Shown here piece after piece: positions 1-5,314 of a stretch of 5,839 nucleotides of DNA; the stretch's first letter is position 1; every line of letters starts with the position of its first letter. The notes below the pieces were generated by a model, which did no database searches, was not told the origin of the DNA, and saw only the letters and a program-made list of their open reading frames with translations. The position numbers and the translations under genes are program-made. The stretch comes from Candidatus Kuenenia stuttgartensis (GTDB lineage Bacteria > Planctomycetota > Planctomycetia > Isosphaerales > Isosphaeraceae): contig CAMBZY010000227.1 of NCBI GenBank assembly GCA_945872325.1, positions 1 through 5,839 of the forward strand, given 5' to 3'.

Positions 1-545
1 ACGTCTTTTTTCGAGACTGCCACGCTGATCCGGAATCGGCCGAGGTTGTGACGCTGGCCAAACCTCTGAACGATCGTGAAATTGAGATCCGTCCCGCCTG
101 CAAATCCAACAGGCTCCGTGATCTCAAAAGTGCCCCAGTGGGTCACTCCAACAGCTGGAATGATCGCCCAGCCATTGCCCCCATTGAGGGTTTTATCGAA
201 CAGGGCGGCGACTGAAAAGCCTTGCTGGGCAAAGTCTTGAAGAGGCTTGGCAAAGGCCAGGTCCTTCTTGATTTTGGCATCGGCCTGGCTTGTAGCGGTC
301 ACTTGAAATTCATTGACCACAAAATTCCCGTTATCCGAAAGGCCAGGCCCCCTGGATGGAAGGCGGGCGTCGGACAGGGCCTCCAGGCGAATCGCGGTGA
401 TATTCTGCAAATTCGTTCTGACACGGAACTTGTAATCACCGGAATCAGGCTTGCCCTGAACGAAGACGGATCGATCTTCTTGAGGCAGGAACTGTGCTCC
501 AGGAGTTTTGTCAAACTCGTTGATCCGCAGAGGAACCCATTCCAC
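1..545 (-). other. C-terminal beta-rich domain, truncated by the window (residues 1437-1617+)
   Basis: After a charged, alanine- and lysine-rich helical stretch (about 1334-1436), the protein becomes beta-rich: YKFRVRTNLQNITAIRLEAL, then LPSRGPGLSDNGNFVVNEF (about 1497-1515). Further on come GGNGWAIIPAVGVTHWGTFE and RFGQRHNLGRFRISVAVS at the window edge. The GPG-x-x-DNGNFV-x-x-EF and H-x-LGRFR-x-S elements recur, from memory, at the C terminus of many DUF1553 proteins and suggest a carbohydrate-binding-like beta sandwich. Because such proteins usually end soon after the GRFR-x-S strand, only a short piece is probably missing; that is inference. Confidence 0.65.
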
Positions 546-3500
546 CTGCGATTGCTGGGCTTGCCATTGGGCCAGCTTTTGAGGCAGTTTCTGGTCGTAT
601 GCCTTCAAGGCAGCTTGCGCGTCGGCCACCTTTTTGACTTGATCGGCTTCGGCTTTCTGGCGGATCGGGACCACAATCGACTGACGTGCCTTGATTGCAT
701 TTTCGGCGGTCAGAATGGCTGTGGTGCGGTCACTTTCAAGCTTGGCTTTGACGGGCTTCCAGGCAGCTTCCGCCTTGGCCACAATGGCTTCAAGATTGGT
801 GTTATCTGTATCGATTTCCGTCAGAAGTTTCAGAGCGGCATCGATTTCCGACTTTTTGGCGGGACGGTTGAGGATCCGGGTGACCAGAGCGTCAACCATT
901 TGCCGGTCGTCTTTGTACTCGGAGACGAGTTTGACCAGAGCGTTGGCTGGATCTCCAATCGCATCGGCGACTGTCGGACCCGAGACAAGTGCCATGACAG
1001 GGCCAAGTTGCATCCCGCTAGAGCGTTCGCATTCGCAGGCAGATTCACGTACTGGGCGTCCGAAGGTGTTCAAGAAGCCGGAAGGCAGTTCGACACCATT
1101 GTCAGGCAGTTCAGCAGCACGGGTTCCGGCTGGAACGCCTGGAAACTTTGAGGACGAGCCTGTGACTGCAACAATCGCGTCATAAAGCACTTCGGCTGGA
1201 AGGCGACGTGGCAGGGCGTGGGAATAGTTGATCTTATCGTCTTCATTCCACTTGCTGGATTCATAGCTCAGTTGGTAGGTACGCGTTTTGGTGATCATGC
1301 GTATCATGTCCTGAACATTGAAGTTGGAACGGATGAACTCCTGGGTCAGGTAGTCCAGCAGTTCAGGATTTGATGGTGGATTGCCGGCCCTGAGGTCGTC
1401 GATCGGCTCCATCAACCCTACTCCAAACATATAGCCCCAGAGGCGATTGACGTAACTTCTTGCAAAGTAGTCGTTTGATGGGCTTGTGATCCACTCGGCC
1501 AACTGCTGGCGACGGGTGGAGTTGGCAGCCGATGCAGGCTCGGAGGCAGGCTTGTCGGATTTGGTGACCGTGACTGGCTTGGGGGCCGGTACGTTTTTGG
1601 TGACAGAGACTTTACGAATTTCGTAAGGGAATTTCGGAGGGGCCACCTGCCCTGTCCGTTCGTGTGTCACTTCTCCGGAAGGGCGATCTTTGACCACTTC
1701 GTAAAGTGGGGTGGCACCTTCCACAGCAGATCCACCGATGGTTTTGCCCTGACTGGCCGGGTCATTTTCCAAGCCCAATTGGGCAAAAAACGCAGCGGTC
1801 TGGTAGTACTGATCCTGAGTCCATCGTTCAAACGGGTGGTCGTGGCACTTGTTGCAATTGAACCTGACGCTCAGGAAGAGATGGGTGGTGTTTTCCATCA
1901 TCGGGGCCGGGTCGCGCAAGATCTTGTAATAGTTGGCGGCCGGGTTCTCTTTGGTACTGCCTGTGGCAACCAGAATCGACTTCACGAATTGGTCGTAGGG
2001 GATGTTTTTCTGAACCTGATCGCGGATCCAGGCCCGAAATGCGACGGCACCTTCAGGGGCGAGGAACTTGCGATTGACCTGCAAAAGGTCGGCCCATTTG
2101 TTGGTCCAGTGGTCCACGAAAGGCTTGCTGCCGATCAACTTGTCGATTGCAGCTGATCGTTTTTCACGGGTCGGTTTTGTGTCGGCCAGGAAGGCTTTGA
2201 CTTCGTCGGAGGTCGGTGGAAGACCGGTCAGATCGAGATACATACGGCGGAGGAAGGTGGCATCATCGGCCAGCCCTGATGGCTCAATTTTCATCCTCTT
2301 CCACTTGGAGGCGGCCAGACGGTCGATTTCCGACCAGCTTTCTGGCTCTTTCCAGGCGAAGCCAGTGCGATCGCCCATCACGGTCAAAGTTGTGGCGATG
2401 TAGGAGCCTTCATAACGGGCCAGAACCGGGGCCTCTCCACGACGCTGGGCCGTAAGCAGGCCTCCACGAGGCGATGCGGTGGCCACTTCGTTATTGGCAG
2501 ATTCAAGATAAGCCTCCTGAGTCACGTCCCGCGTCTTGCCATCGGCATAGGTGGCCTGGATGCGGAACTGCTGGAGGTCGCCCTCGCTTTGAATGATCGG
2601 ATTCTTGGGGAAAATATCGAGCTTGGTCACGCGTGGGGTGTTCAGATTCAGAGCAGCTCCGGCGGCGATCCAATCCTTGAGAATCTCGTAATGGGCTTCA
2701 CCGGGAAGGGTTAGGGAACCACCTGCGTGCGGGACCCGGCCAGAGGCTTTTTGGAGCATCAGGCTGTTGTCAGGCGCCACGGGATTGGTGCGGCGGGCGG
2801 CCAAGTCGTCGGTTAAGGCTCGTGTATCAAAAATGGCATCGTAGCCACGGAGGCTGAGCTTGAAGCCGTTCTTGCCCTGAGCGGATCCGTGACAGGTGCC
2901 CTGGTTACAGCCAAGCCGTGAAAGGATTGGTGTGACATCGTGTAAGTAGTCGACGGCCTTGGTGTTCGAGAAATTCGAAACCTGCATGGGCACCTTGACC
3001 TGAGTCGAACCAAGAGCAAATGTGAGTTCGCCTGTTCCGTCAGCCTTGGGCTGAACGATTCCGGTGGGTGCGATCAGGAGTAAGTCTTTGTTCTGTGAGA
3101 TCTTGGCTAGACGTGTGGCATCGACGGTATCGCCAGAATCGAGGCGGCCGATGACGACCACCTGAGCATAATCGTAGCGACCGTTAAGGACGAGCGACTT
3201 GGGCTCGACGTCGAGCGAAACGATCTTTGATCCCTTTGGAAGTGCTTCAGCAGAAAGAGTTTGAGTCAGTCGTTTAGGGACAGATCCATCAGCCTTTGCG
3301 GCGATCGTTTTAACGACCGTCGGCATGGCAGGGATGTTTCTGAGAACCTTGCCGGTCTCGGTCTCGATCATTCGGATCAAGCCGTCAGAGCCAGCGGCAG
3401 CCACGGTTTTGGAGTCTGCCGAAAAGCTGACAGAGTAGATTCCAGTCGCGGGAACATCGATCGATGCAATCAGCTTAACATCTTTGGTCAGATAGGCTTC

Positions 3501-4853
3501 GAGCTTTTTCGCTTCATCCGGAGAGTGTCCGGTCTTGGCCACAATGGCTTTGATGTCGTCGGGTAGGCCGGTGTCGAATTCATAGCTGTAGACGTGGATC
3601 TGGCCTTTGCCGTCGAGGCTCGAGCCGGCGACAATCCGCTTGCCGTTAGGGCTGACATCGACGCTCCAGACGCGACCCTTCATGGCCGGCATCTTGCGGA
3701 TCAGGTTGGCATCGTCGCCGATCACTCGGGCGGTAAGTCGTGTAGTGCGATAGACTTTTACGATACTGTCAGAACCAGCCAAAACGATTTCGTCGCGTTG
3801 AGGATGGCGGGCGAGGGCGAGGATTCCGCCCTTGAGGGCGCCGGGCGTGATCGAGGTCAGGTTATCGACAAATCGCTGAGTGGCGACTTCTGTGAGTTTG
3901 GTGGTCATGTCGCGGCCGACGCTGATCAGATGGCTTCCATCTTTGGTAAAGATGGTGTCACGAACCCAGTCGTTGTGGGCTCCCTGGAACAGGACCTGAG
4001 CGCCGGTTTTGGTGTCGAAGGCACGGACGGAATTGTCGCCGCAACCGACGGCGATTTTGGTGCCATCGGGCGACCAGCTTGCTCCATAAATCGTGTCGAA
4101 GCCGACAGGTACAGACAATACAAGCTTGGCCGATTCAACGTTCCAGATCTGGAGTTCGCCGGATTGGGCAGGAGTTCCACCGGCCACTGCGATCAGCTTA
4201 CCGTCGGGGGAATAACGCACGGTTTCGATGCGTTCGGAGAGGCCGATCAGGCGGTTTTGAATCTTGCCGCTGGAGGGGTCGATGAGCAGGACTTCATGGA
4301 AGCCGGCGACGGCAAGCTGGTTGCCGGTTGGTGCAAAATCGAGACTTGTGACGGTGACGGGCCGAGGATAAACCGGCAGATTTTTAGAGTCGAATCGGGC
4401 CAGGGCCGAGGCGGGTGTGTCGTCGACTGCACCCTGAGAGATCCACTGGCGAACCAGGTCGATGTCTGAGGCAGCCAGAGGCGGCTTGTCCTTAGGCATT
4501 TCCGCCTTGCCGTTTTGGGGCACGATCTGGTCGAACAGGTAACTTTCGTCCGGCTTGCCGGCCACAATCGGGGCCTCTTTCGAATCGCCGGCCTTTAGGA
4601 GGCGGGCGAAATCGGTCATCACATAACCGCCTTGAGGTTTGGCGGGTTGGTGGCAGCCTTGGCAACTGGTCTGAAATATCGGCTTGATCTGCTTGTAATA
4701 ACTGACTTTAGCGGCAGATGCAGCGGCGTCTTTAGGAGTTGGCTTGGGTGGATCGGCAGCCAGAATCGCGACAGGCGATGCCAATGTGACGAGCCCAACA
4801 GTCGCTTTAAACAAGCTGAGGCTGTACCAGGGGCGATCGGTTTTGAATCTCAT
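1..4853 (-). CDS. Giant secreted Planctomycete protein: PSCyt1 - WD40 propeller - Ig-like - CX4CH module - Ig-like - PSCyt2 (DUF1549) - PSD1 (DUF1553); C terminus beyond the window
   Basis: The frame runs unbroken for 1617 codons from ATG 4853 to the left edge, with no stop, so the 3' end is missing. The start is supported by a signal peptide right after it and by GAGGTG eight bases upstream. Domains in order: signal peptide 1-33; PSCyt1 about 50-150 with CQGCH at 64-68; seven WD40-like motifs 165-507; Ig-like 544-630; CX4CH module 631-735; Ig-like 742-826; PSCyt2 840-1030 with CNKCH at 1000-1004; PSD1 1112-1343 with CECER at 1273-1277; charged helices 1334-1436; beta-rich domain from 1437. 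The family is abundant in Planctomycetes and usually annotated as DUF1549/DUF1553 domain-containing protein; its biochemical role is not established. CXXCH motifs imply covalent haem c and action outside the cytoplasm; this is inference. Only nine cysteines were seen, eight of them paired in motifs. It diverges from an OprB porin gene. Family assignment is firm, function unknown. Confidence 0.95.
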   Translation of the reverse strand, partial: MRFKTDRPWYSLSLFKATVGLVTLASPVAILAADPPKPTPKDAAASAAKVSYYKQIKPIFQTSCQGCHQPAKPQGGYVMTDFARLLKAGDSKEAPIVAGKPDESYLFDQIVPQNGKAEMPKDKPPLAASDIDLVRQWISQGAVDDTPASALARFDSKNLPVYPRPVTVTSLDFAPTGNQLAVAGFHEVLLIDPSSGKIQNRLIGLSERIETVRYSPDGKLIAVAGGTPAQSGELQIWNVESAKLVLSVPVGFDTIYGASWSPDGTKIAVGCGDNSVRAFDTKTGAQVLFQGAHNDWVRDTIFTKDGSHLISVGRDMTTKLTEVATQRFVDNLTSITPGALKGGILALARHPQRDEIVLAGSDSIVKVYRTTRLTARVIGDDANLIRKMPAMKGRVWSVDVSPNGKRIVAGSSLDGKGQIHVYSYEFDTGLPDDIKAIVAKTGHSPDEAKKLEAYLTKDVKLIASIDVPATGIYSVSFSADSKTVAAAGSDGLIRMIETETGKVLRNIPAMPTVVKTIAAKADGSVPKRLTQTLSAEALPKGSKIVSLDVEPKSLVLNGRYDYAQVVVIGRLDSGDTVDATRLAKISQNKDLLLIAPTGIVQPKADGTGELTFALGSTQVKVPMQVSNFSNTKAVDYLHDVTPILSRLGCNQGTCHGSAQGKNGFKLSLRGYDAIFDTRALTDDLAARRTNPVAPDNSLMLQKASGRVPHAGGSLTLPGEAHYEILKDWIAAGAALNLNTPRVTKLDIFPKNPIIQSEGDLQQFRIQATYADGKTRDVTQEAYLESANNEVATASPRGGLLTAQRRGEAPVLARYEGSYIATTLTVMGDRTGFAWKEPESWSEIDRLAASKWKRMKIEPSGLADDATFLRRMYLDLTGLPPTSDEVKAFLADTKPTREKRSAAIDKLIGSKPFVDHWTNKWADLLQVNRKFLAPEGAVAFRAWIRDQVQKNIPYDQFVKSILVATGSTKENPAANYYKILRDPAPMMENTTHLFLSVRFNCNKCHDHPFERWTQDQYYQTAAFFAQLGLENDPASQGKTIGGSAVEGATPLYEVVKDRPSGEVTHERTGQVAPPKFPYEIRKVSVTKNVPAPKPVTVTKSDKPASEPASAANSTRRQQLAEWITSPSNDYFARSYVNRLWGYMFGVGLMEPIDDLRAGNPPSNPELLDYLTQEFIRSNFNVQDMIRMITKTRTYQLSYESSKWNEDDKINYSHALPRRLPAEVLYDAIVAVTGSSSKFPGVPAGTRAAELPDNGVELPSGFLNTFGRPVRESACECERSSGMQLGPVMALVSGPTVADAIGDPANALVKLVSEYKDDRQMVDALVTRILNRPAKKSEIDAALKLLTEIDTDNTNLEAIVAKAEAAWKPVKAKLESDRTTAILTAENAIKARQSIVVPIRQKAEADQVKKVADAQAALKAYDQKLPQKLAQWQAQQSQVEWVPLRINEFDKTPGAQFLPQEDRSVFVQGKPDSGDYKFRVRTNLQNITAIRLEALSDARLPSRGPGLSDNGNFVVNEFQVTATSQADAKIKKDLAFAKPLQDFAQQGFSVAALFDKTLNGGNGWAIIPAVGVTHWGTFEITEPVGFAGGTDLNFTIVQRFGQRHNLGRFRISVAVSKKD
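825..1520 (-). other. PSD1 / DUF1553 domain (residues 1112-1343)
   Basis: The domain starts STRRQQLAEWITSPSNDYFARSYVNRLW in two adjoining parts and continues with GVGLMEPIDDLR, NPPSNPELLDYLTQEF and MIRMITKTRTYQLS. It then has LPRRLPAEVLYDAI, FGRPVRES followed by C1273-E-C1275-E-R1277, and a closing helical part with ALVTRILNRPA. These are the hallmarks of DUF1553, which nearly always follows DUF1549. The CECER motif with nearby acidic and arginine residues is the most likely functional site; its role is unknown. Confidence 0.92.
1764..2336 (-). other. PSCyt2 / DUF1549 domain (residues 840-1030)
   Basis: Diagnostic segments are IDRLAASKW near 843, FLRRMYLDLTGLPPTSDEV, IDKLIGSKPFVDHWTNKWADLL, AFRAWIRDQVQKNIPYDQFV and, near the end, FNCNKCHDHPFERWTQDQYY. 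The last contains C1000-N-K-C1003-H1004, a canonical haem c motif, followed at once by D1005 and H1006. The stretch from about 1031 to 1111 after the domain is a proline/lysine-rich linker towards PSD1. Family recognition is strong; whether haem is really bound is not shown. Confidence 0.92.
2376..2630 (-). other. Ig-like (BIG_2-type) module 2 (residues 742-826)
   Basis: The segment reads VTKLDIFPKNPII, then QQFRIQATYADGKTRDVT, then VATASPRGGLLTAQRRGEA and ends ATTLTVMG. This is the classic BIG_2 layout: first strand with a proline, Y-x-DG-x-x-rDVT, v-x-s-x-x-x-G-x-l-t-a-x-x-x-G-e-a, and a final strand. It sits between the CX4CH module and PSCyt2, an order often seen in this family. Confidence 0.8.
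2649..2963 (-). other. Cytochrome-like module with CX4CH motif (residues 631-735)
   Basis: The module starts VDYLHDVTPILSRLGC and contains C649-N-Q-G-T-C654-H655-G, then GKNGFKLSLRGYD, a segment NPVAPDNSLMLQKASG, then VPHAGG, and closes with LKDWIAAGA. The overall plan resembles the PSCyt1 domain, including the closing W-I-x-x-G-A. The cysteines are four residues apart instead of two. The position expected for a distal ligand is occupied by H709 in PHAGG and not by Met. The CN-x-GTCHG and GFKLSLRGYD signatures are, from memory, common in Planctomycete DUF1549 proteins. Confidence 0.8.
2964..3224 (-). other. Ig-like module 1 (residues 544-630)
   Basis: The segment begins IVSLDVEPKSLVL and continues through VVVIGRLDSGDTVDATR to GIVQPKADGTGELTFALG. 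This is the strand pattern of bacterial Ig-like (BIG_2-type) modules: an opening l-x-v-x-P strand, then dG-x-x-x-DaT, then a g-x-v-x-p strand and G-x-a-x-l-t. It lies between the propeller and the CX4CH module and probably acts as a spacer. The match is by eye and weaker than for module 2. Confidence 0.6.
3333..4361 (-). other. WD40-like beta-propeller, seven motifs (residues 165-507)
   Basis: Seven repeats of the WD40 type can be picked out by their strand-turn signatures: LDFAPTG 171-177, VRYSPDG 212-218, ASWSPDG 258-264, TIFTKDG 300-306, LARHPQ 347-352, VDVSPNG 398-404 and VSFSADS 475-481. Each is followed by a hydrophobic-AG or -VG strand and then a strand such as LQIWNVE or VRAFDTKTG. 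Seven is the count needed for one closed propeller. The spacing is regular except between motifs 6 and 7, where about 40 residues of charged, helix-prone sequence (roughly 425-463) are inserted. Propellers usually act as binding platforms; the partner here is unknown. Confidence 0.85.
4404..4706 (-). other. PSCyt1 cytochrome c-like domain (residues 50-150)
   Basis: The domain opens with YYKQIKPIF and the haem-attachment motif C64-Q-G-C67-H68, followed by QPAKPQGGY. It closes with the typical RQWISQGA. H68 is the expected proximal haem ligand. M119, in AEMP just before the KPPL segment, is a candidate distal ligand, as the Met-Pro element is in related Planctomycete cytochrome domains. Motif and domain shape are read directly from the sequence; the ligand assignment is inference. 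Confidence 0.85.
4755..4853 (-). other. Sec-type signal peptide of the giant protein (residues 1-33)
   Basis: The first 16 residues carry basic residues (R2, K4, R7, K16). A hydrophobic stretch at about 17-32, rich in A, V, L and G, then ends in AILAAD, giving a plausible signal peptidase I site after A32 or A33. A proline- and alanine-rich spacer (about 34-49) leads into the first cytochrome domain. No lipobox cysteine is present, so a lipoprotein is unlikely. Export fits the CXXCH motifs, since haem c is attached outside the cytoplasm. Confidence 0.85.
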
Positions 4854-4861
4854 GGCTGGAG

Positions 4862-4867
4862 CACCTC
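4862..4867 (-). promoter_or_regulatory. Ribosome binding site of the giant minus-strand gene
   Basis: Read on the minus strand, GAGGTG lies eight bases before ATG 4853 and matches the anti-Shine-Dalgarno core. It supports that ATG as the start, together with the signal peptide that immediately follows. Confidence 0.6.
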
Positions 4868-4917
4868 GAGGCAAAAATAGAGAACTCTGGCAGTGATTCG
4901 CTTCATGCAAATTAGCT

Positions 4918-4940
4918 TGATCAGACCTGATGGTCTATCA
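4918..4940. repeat. Imperfect inverted repeat / hairpin upstream of the giant gene
   Basis: AGACC (4923-4927) pairs with GGTCT (4932-4936) around a TGAT loop. The stem continues past one bulged C (4922) with TGAT against ATCA, nine pairs in all; the flanking T4917 and A4941 could add a tenth. It lies 65-87 bases upstream of the minus-strand ATG, so it could be an operator or a 5' leader hairpin. It is not followed by a T-run in either direction that would make it a terminator. Confidence 0.4.
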
Positions 4941-5114
4941 AAAAGGTGCAAGAGACGATTTTTAGAGAACTGGTGAGTTGGGTCGTTTGTATGTCTGAAA
5001 TCGGTTGGGCGGGAACATACACAACTAGTTTAACACTTTCGGATCTTTTTGCCAATAGACTCATATTGAAAAAACTTCAAGATTTTCCCGCCCCCCAGAC
5101 TGTTTTTTATGAAA

Positions 5115-5151
5115 ACTTGCATCTGAATTCATGAATTATACGACTTGCATC
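5115..5151. repeat. 12-bp palindrome flanked by a 9-bp direct repeat
   Basis: AATTCATGAATT at 5126-5137 is a perfect palindrome. It is bracketed by two identical copies of ACTTGCATC, at 5115-5123 and 5143-5151, whose starts are 28 bases apart. The cluster lies 164-200 bases before the porin start. The arrangement would suit a regulator binding site, but each element alone is within reach of chance in 461 bases. Confidence 0.35.
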
Positions 5152-5303
5152 GATTTTAGCGAATATCAAACTGGGCCATTGCCGATAATCCTGATGAACA
5201 ACAGATGTCAGAGTTGCTGTATCCCATTCTGTATCTACATCTGTAAAATCATGAATCCCTCGAAAAATACTGCCGTAATTGCCAGATCCACAGACACTCC
5301 CCT

Positions 5304-5307
5304 GGAG
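5304..5307 (+). promoter_or_regulatory. Ribosome binding site of the porin gene
   Basis: GGAG ends seven bases before ATG 5315, good Shine-Dalgarno spacing. It supports this ATG, which begins directly with a signal peptide. Confidence 0.7.
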
Positions 5308-5314
5308 CTTTGAG

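Larger units (their letters stand above)
4854..5314. other. Divergent intergenic region (461 bp) with presumed promoters of both genes
   Basis: No convincing gene was found here. The two short plus-strand frames (4946-5134 and 5131-5313) lack a Shine-Dalgarno site and any recognisable product. The region is more AT-rich than the flanking genes. It contains an imperfect hairpin, a 12-bp palindrome flanked by a 9-bp direct repeat, and a 9-bp inverted repeat (5007-5015 with 5085-5093) that chance could explain. A TAAAAT at 5244-5249 could be a -10 element for the porin gene, but no good -35 is spaced correctly, so no promoter is called. Transcription of both genes must start here or within the neighbouring gene. 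Confidence 0.7.

Noticed and set aside
222..1151. 309-codon plus-strand open frame
   Set aside because: It lies wholly antisense to the PSD1 and C-terminal part of the large gene, whose translation matches known domains throughout. Its own protein has no recognisable motif.
1662..2455. Three overlapping plus-strand frames (164, 111 and 79 codons)
   Set aside because: All are antisense to PSCyt2 and the Ig-like module, overlap one another and lack plausible starts or products.
778..3551. Shared string of about 16 bases (ttggccacaatggctt) near 778 and near 3538
   Set aside because: Both encode an A-I-V-A-K peptide in unrelated parts of the large protein; this is coincidence of codon use, not a mobile repeat.
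3594..4469. 291-codon plus-strand open frame
   Set aside because: It is antisense to the WD40 and PSCyt1 region. The frame stays open because the opposite strand's codons end mostly in C or G, giving few stops; no family resemblance.
5007..5093. 9-bp inverted repeat GGGCGGGAA / TTCCCGCCC
   Set aside because: The arms are separated by 69 bases, and one such pair is expected about every other region of this size by chance; no further pairing extends it.
4946..5134. 62-codon plus-strand frame in the intergenic region, GTG start
   Set aside because: No Shine-Dalgarno site, no recognisable domain, and it crosses the region where divergent promoters are expected.
5214..5249. Possible promoter TTGCTG ... 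TAAAAT before the porin
   Set aside because: The spacer is 24 bases, far from the usual 16-18, and no better -35 is present.
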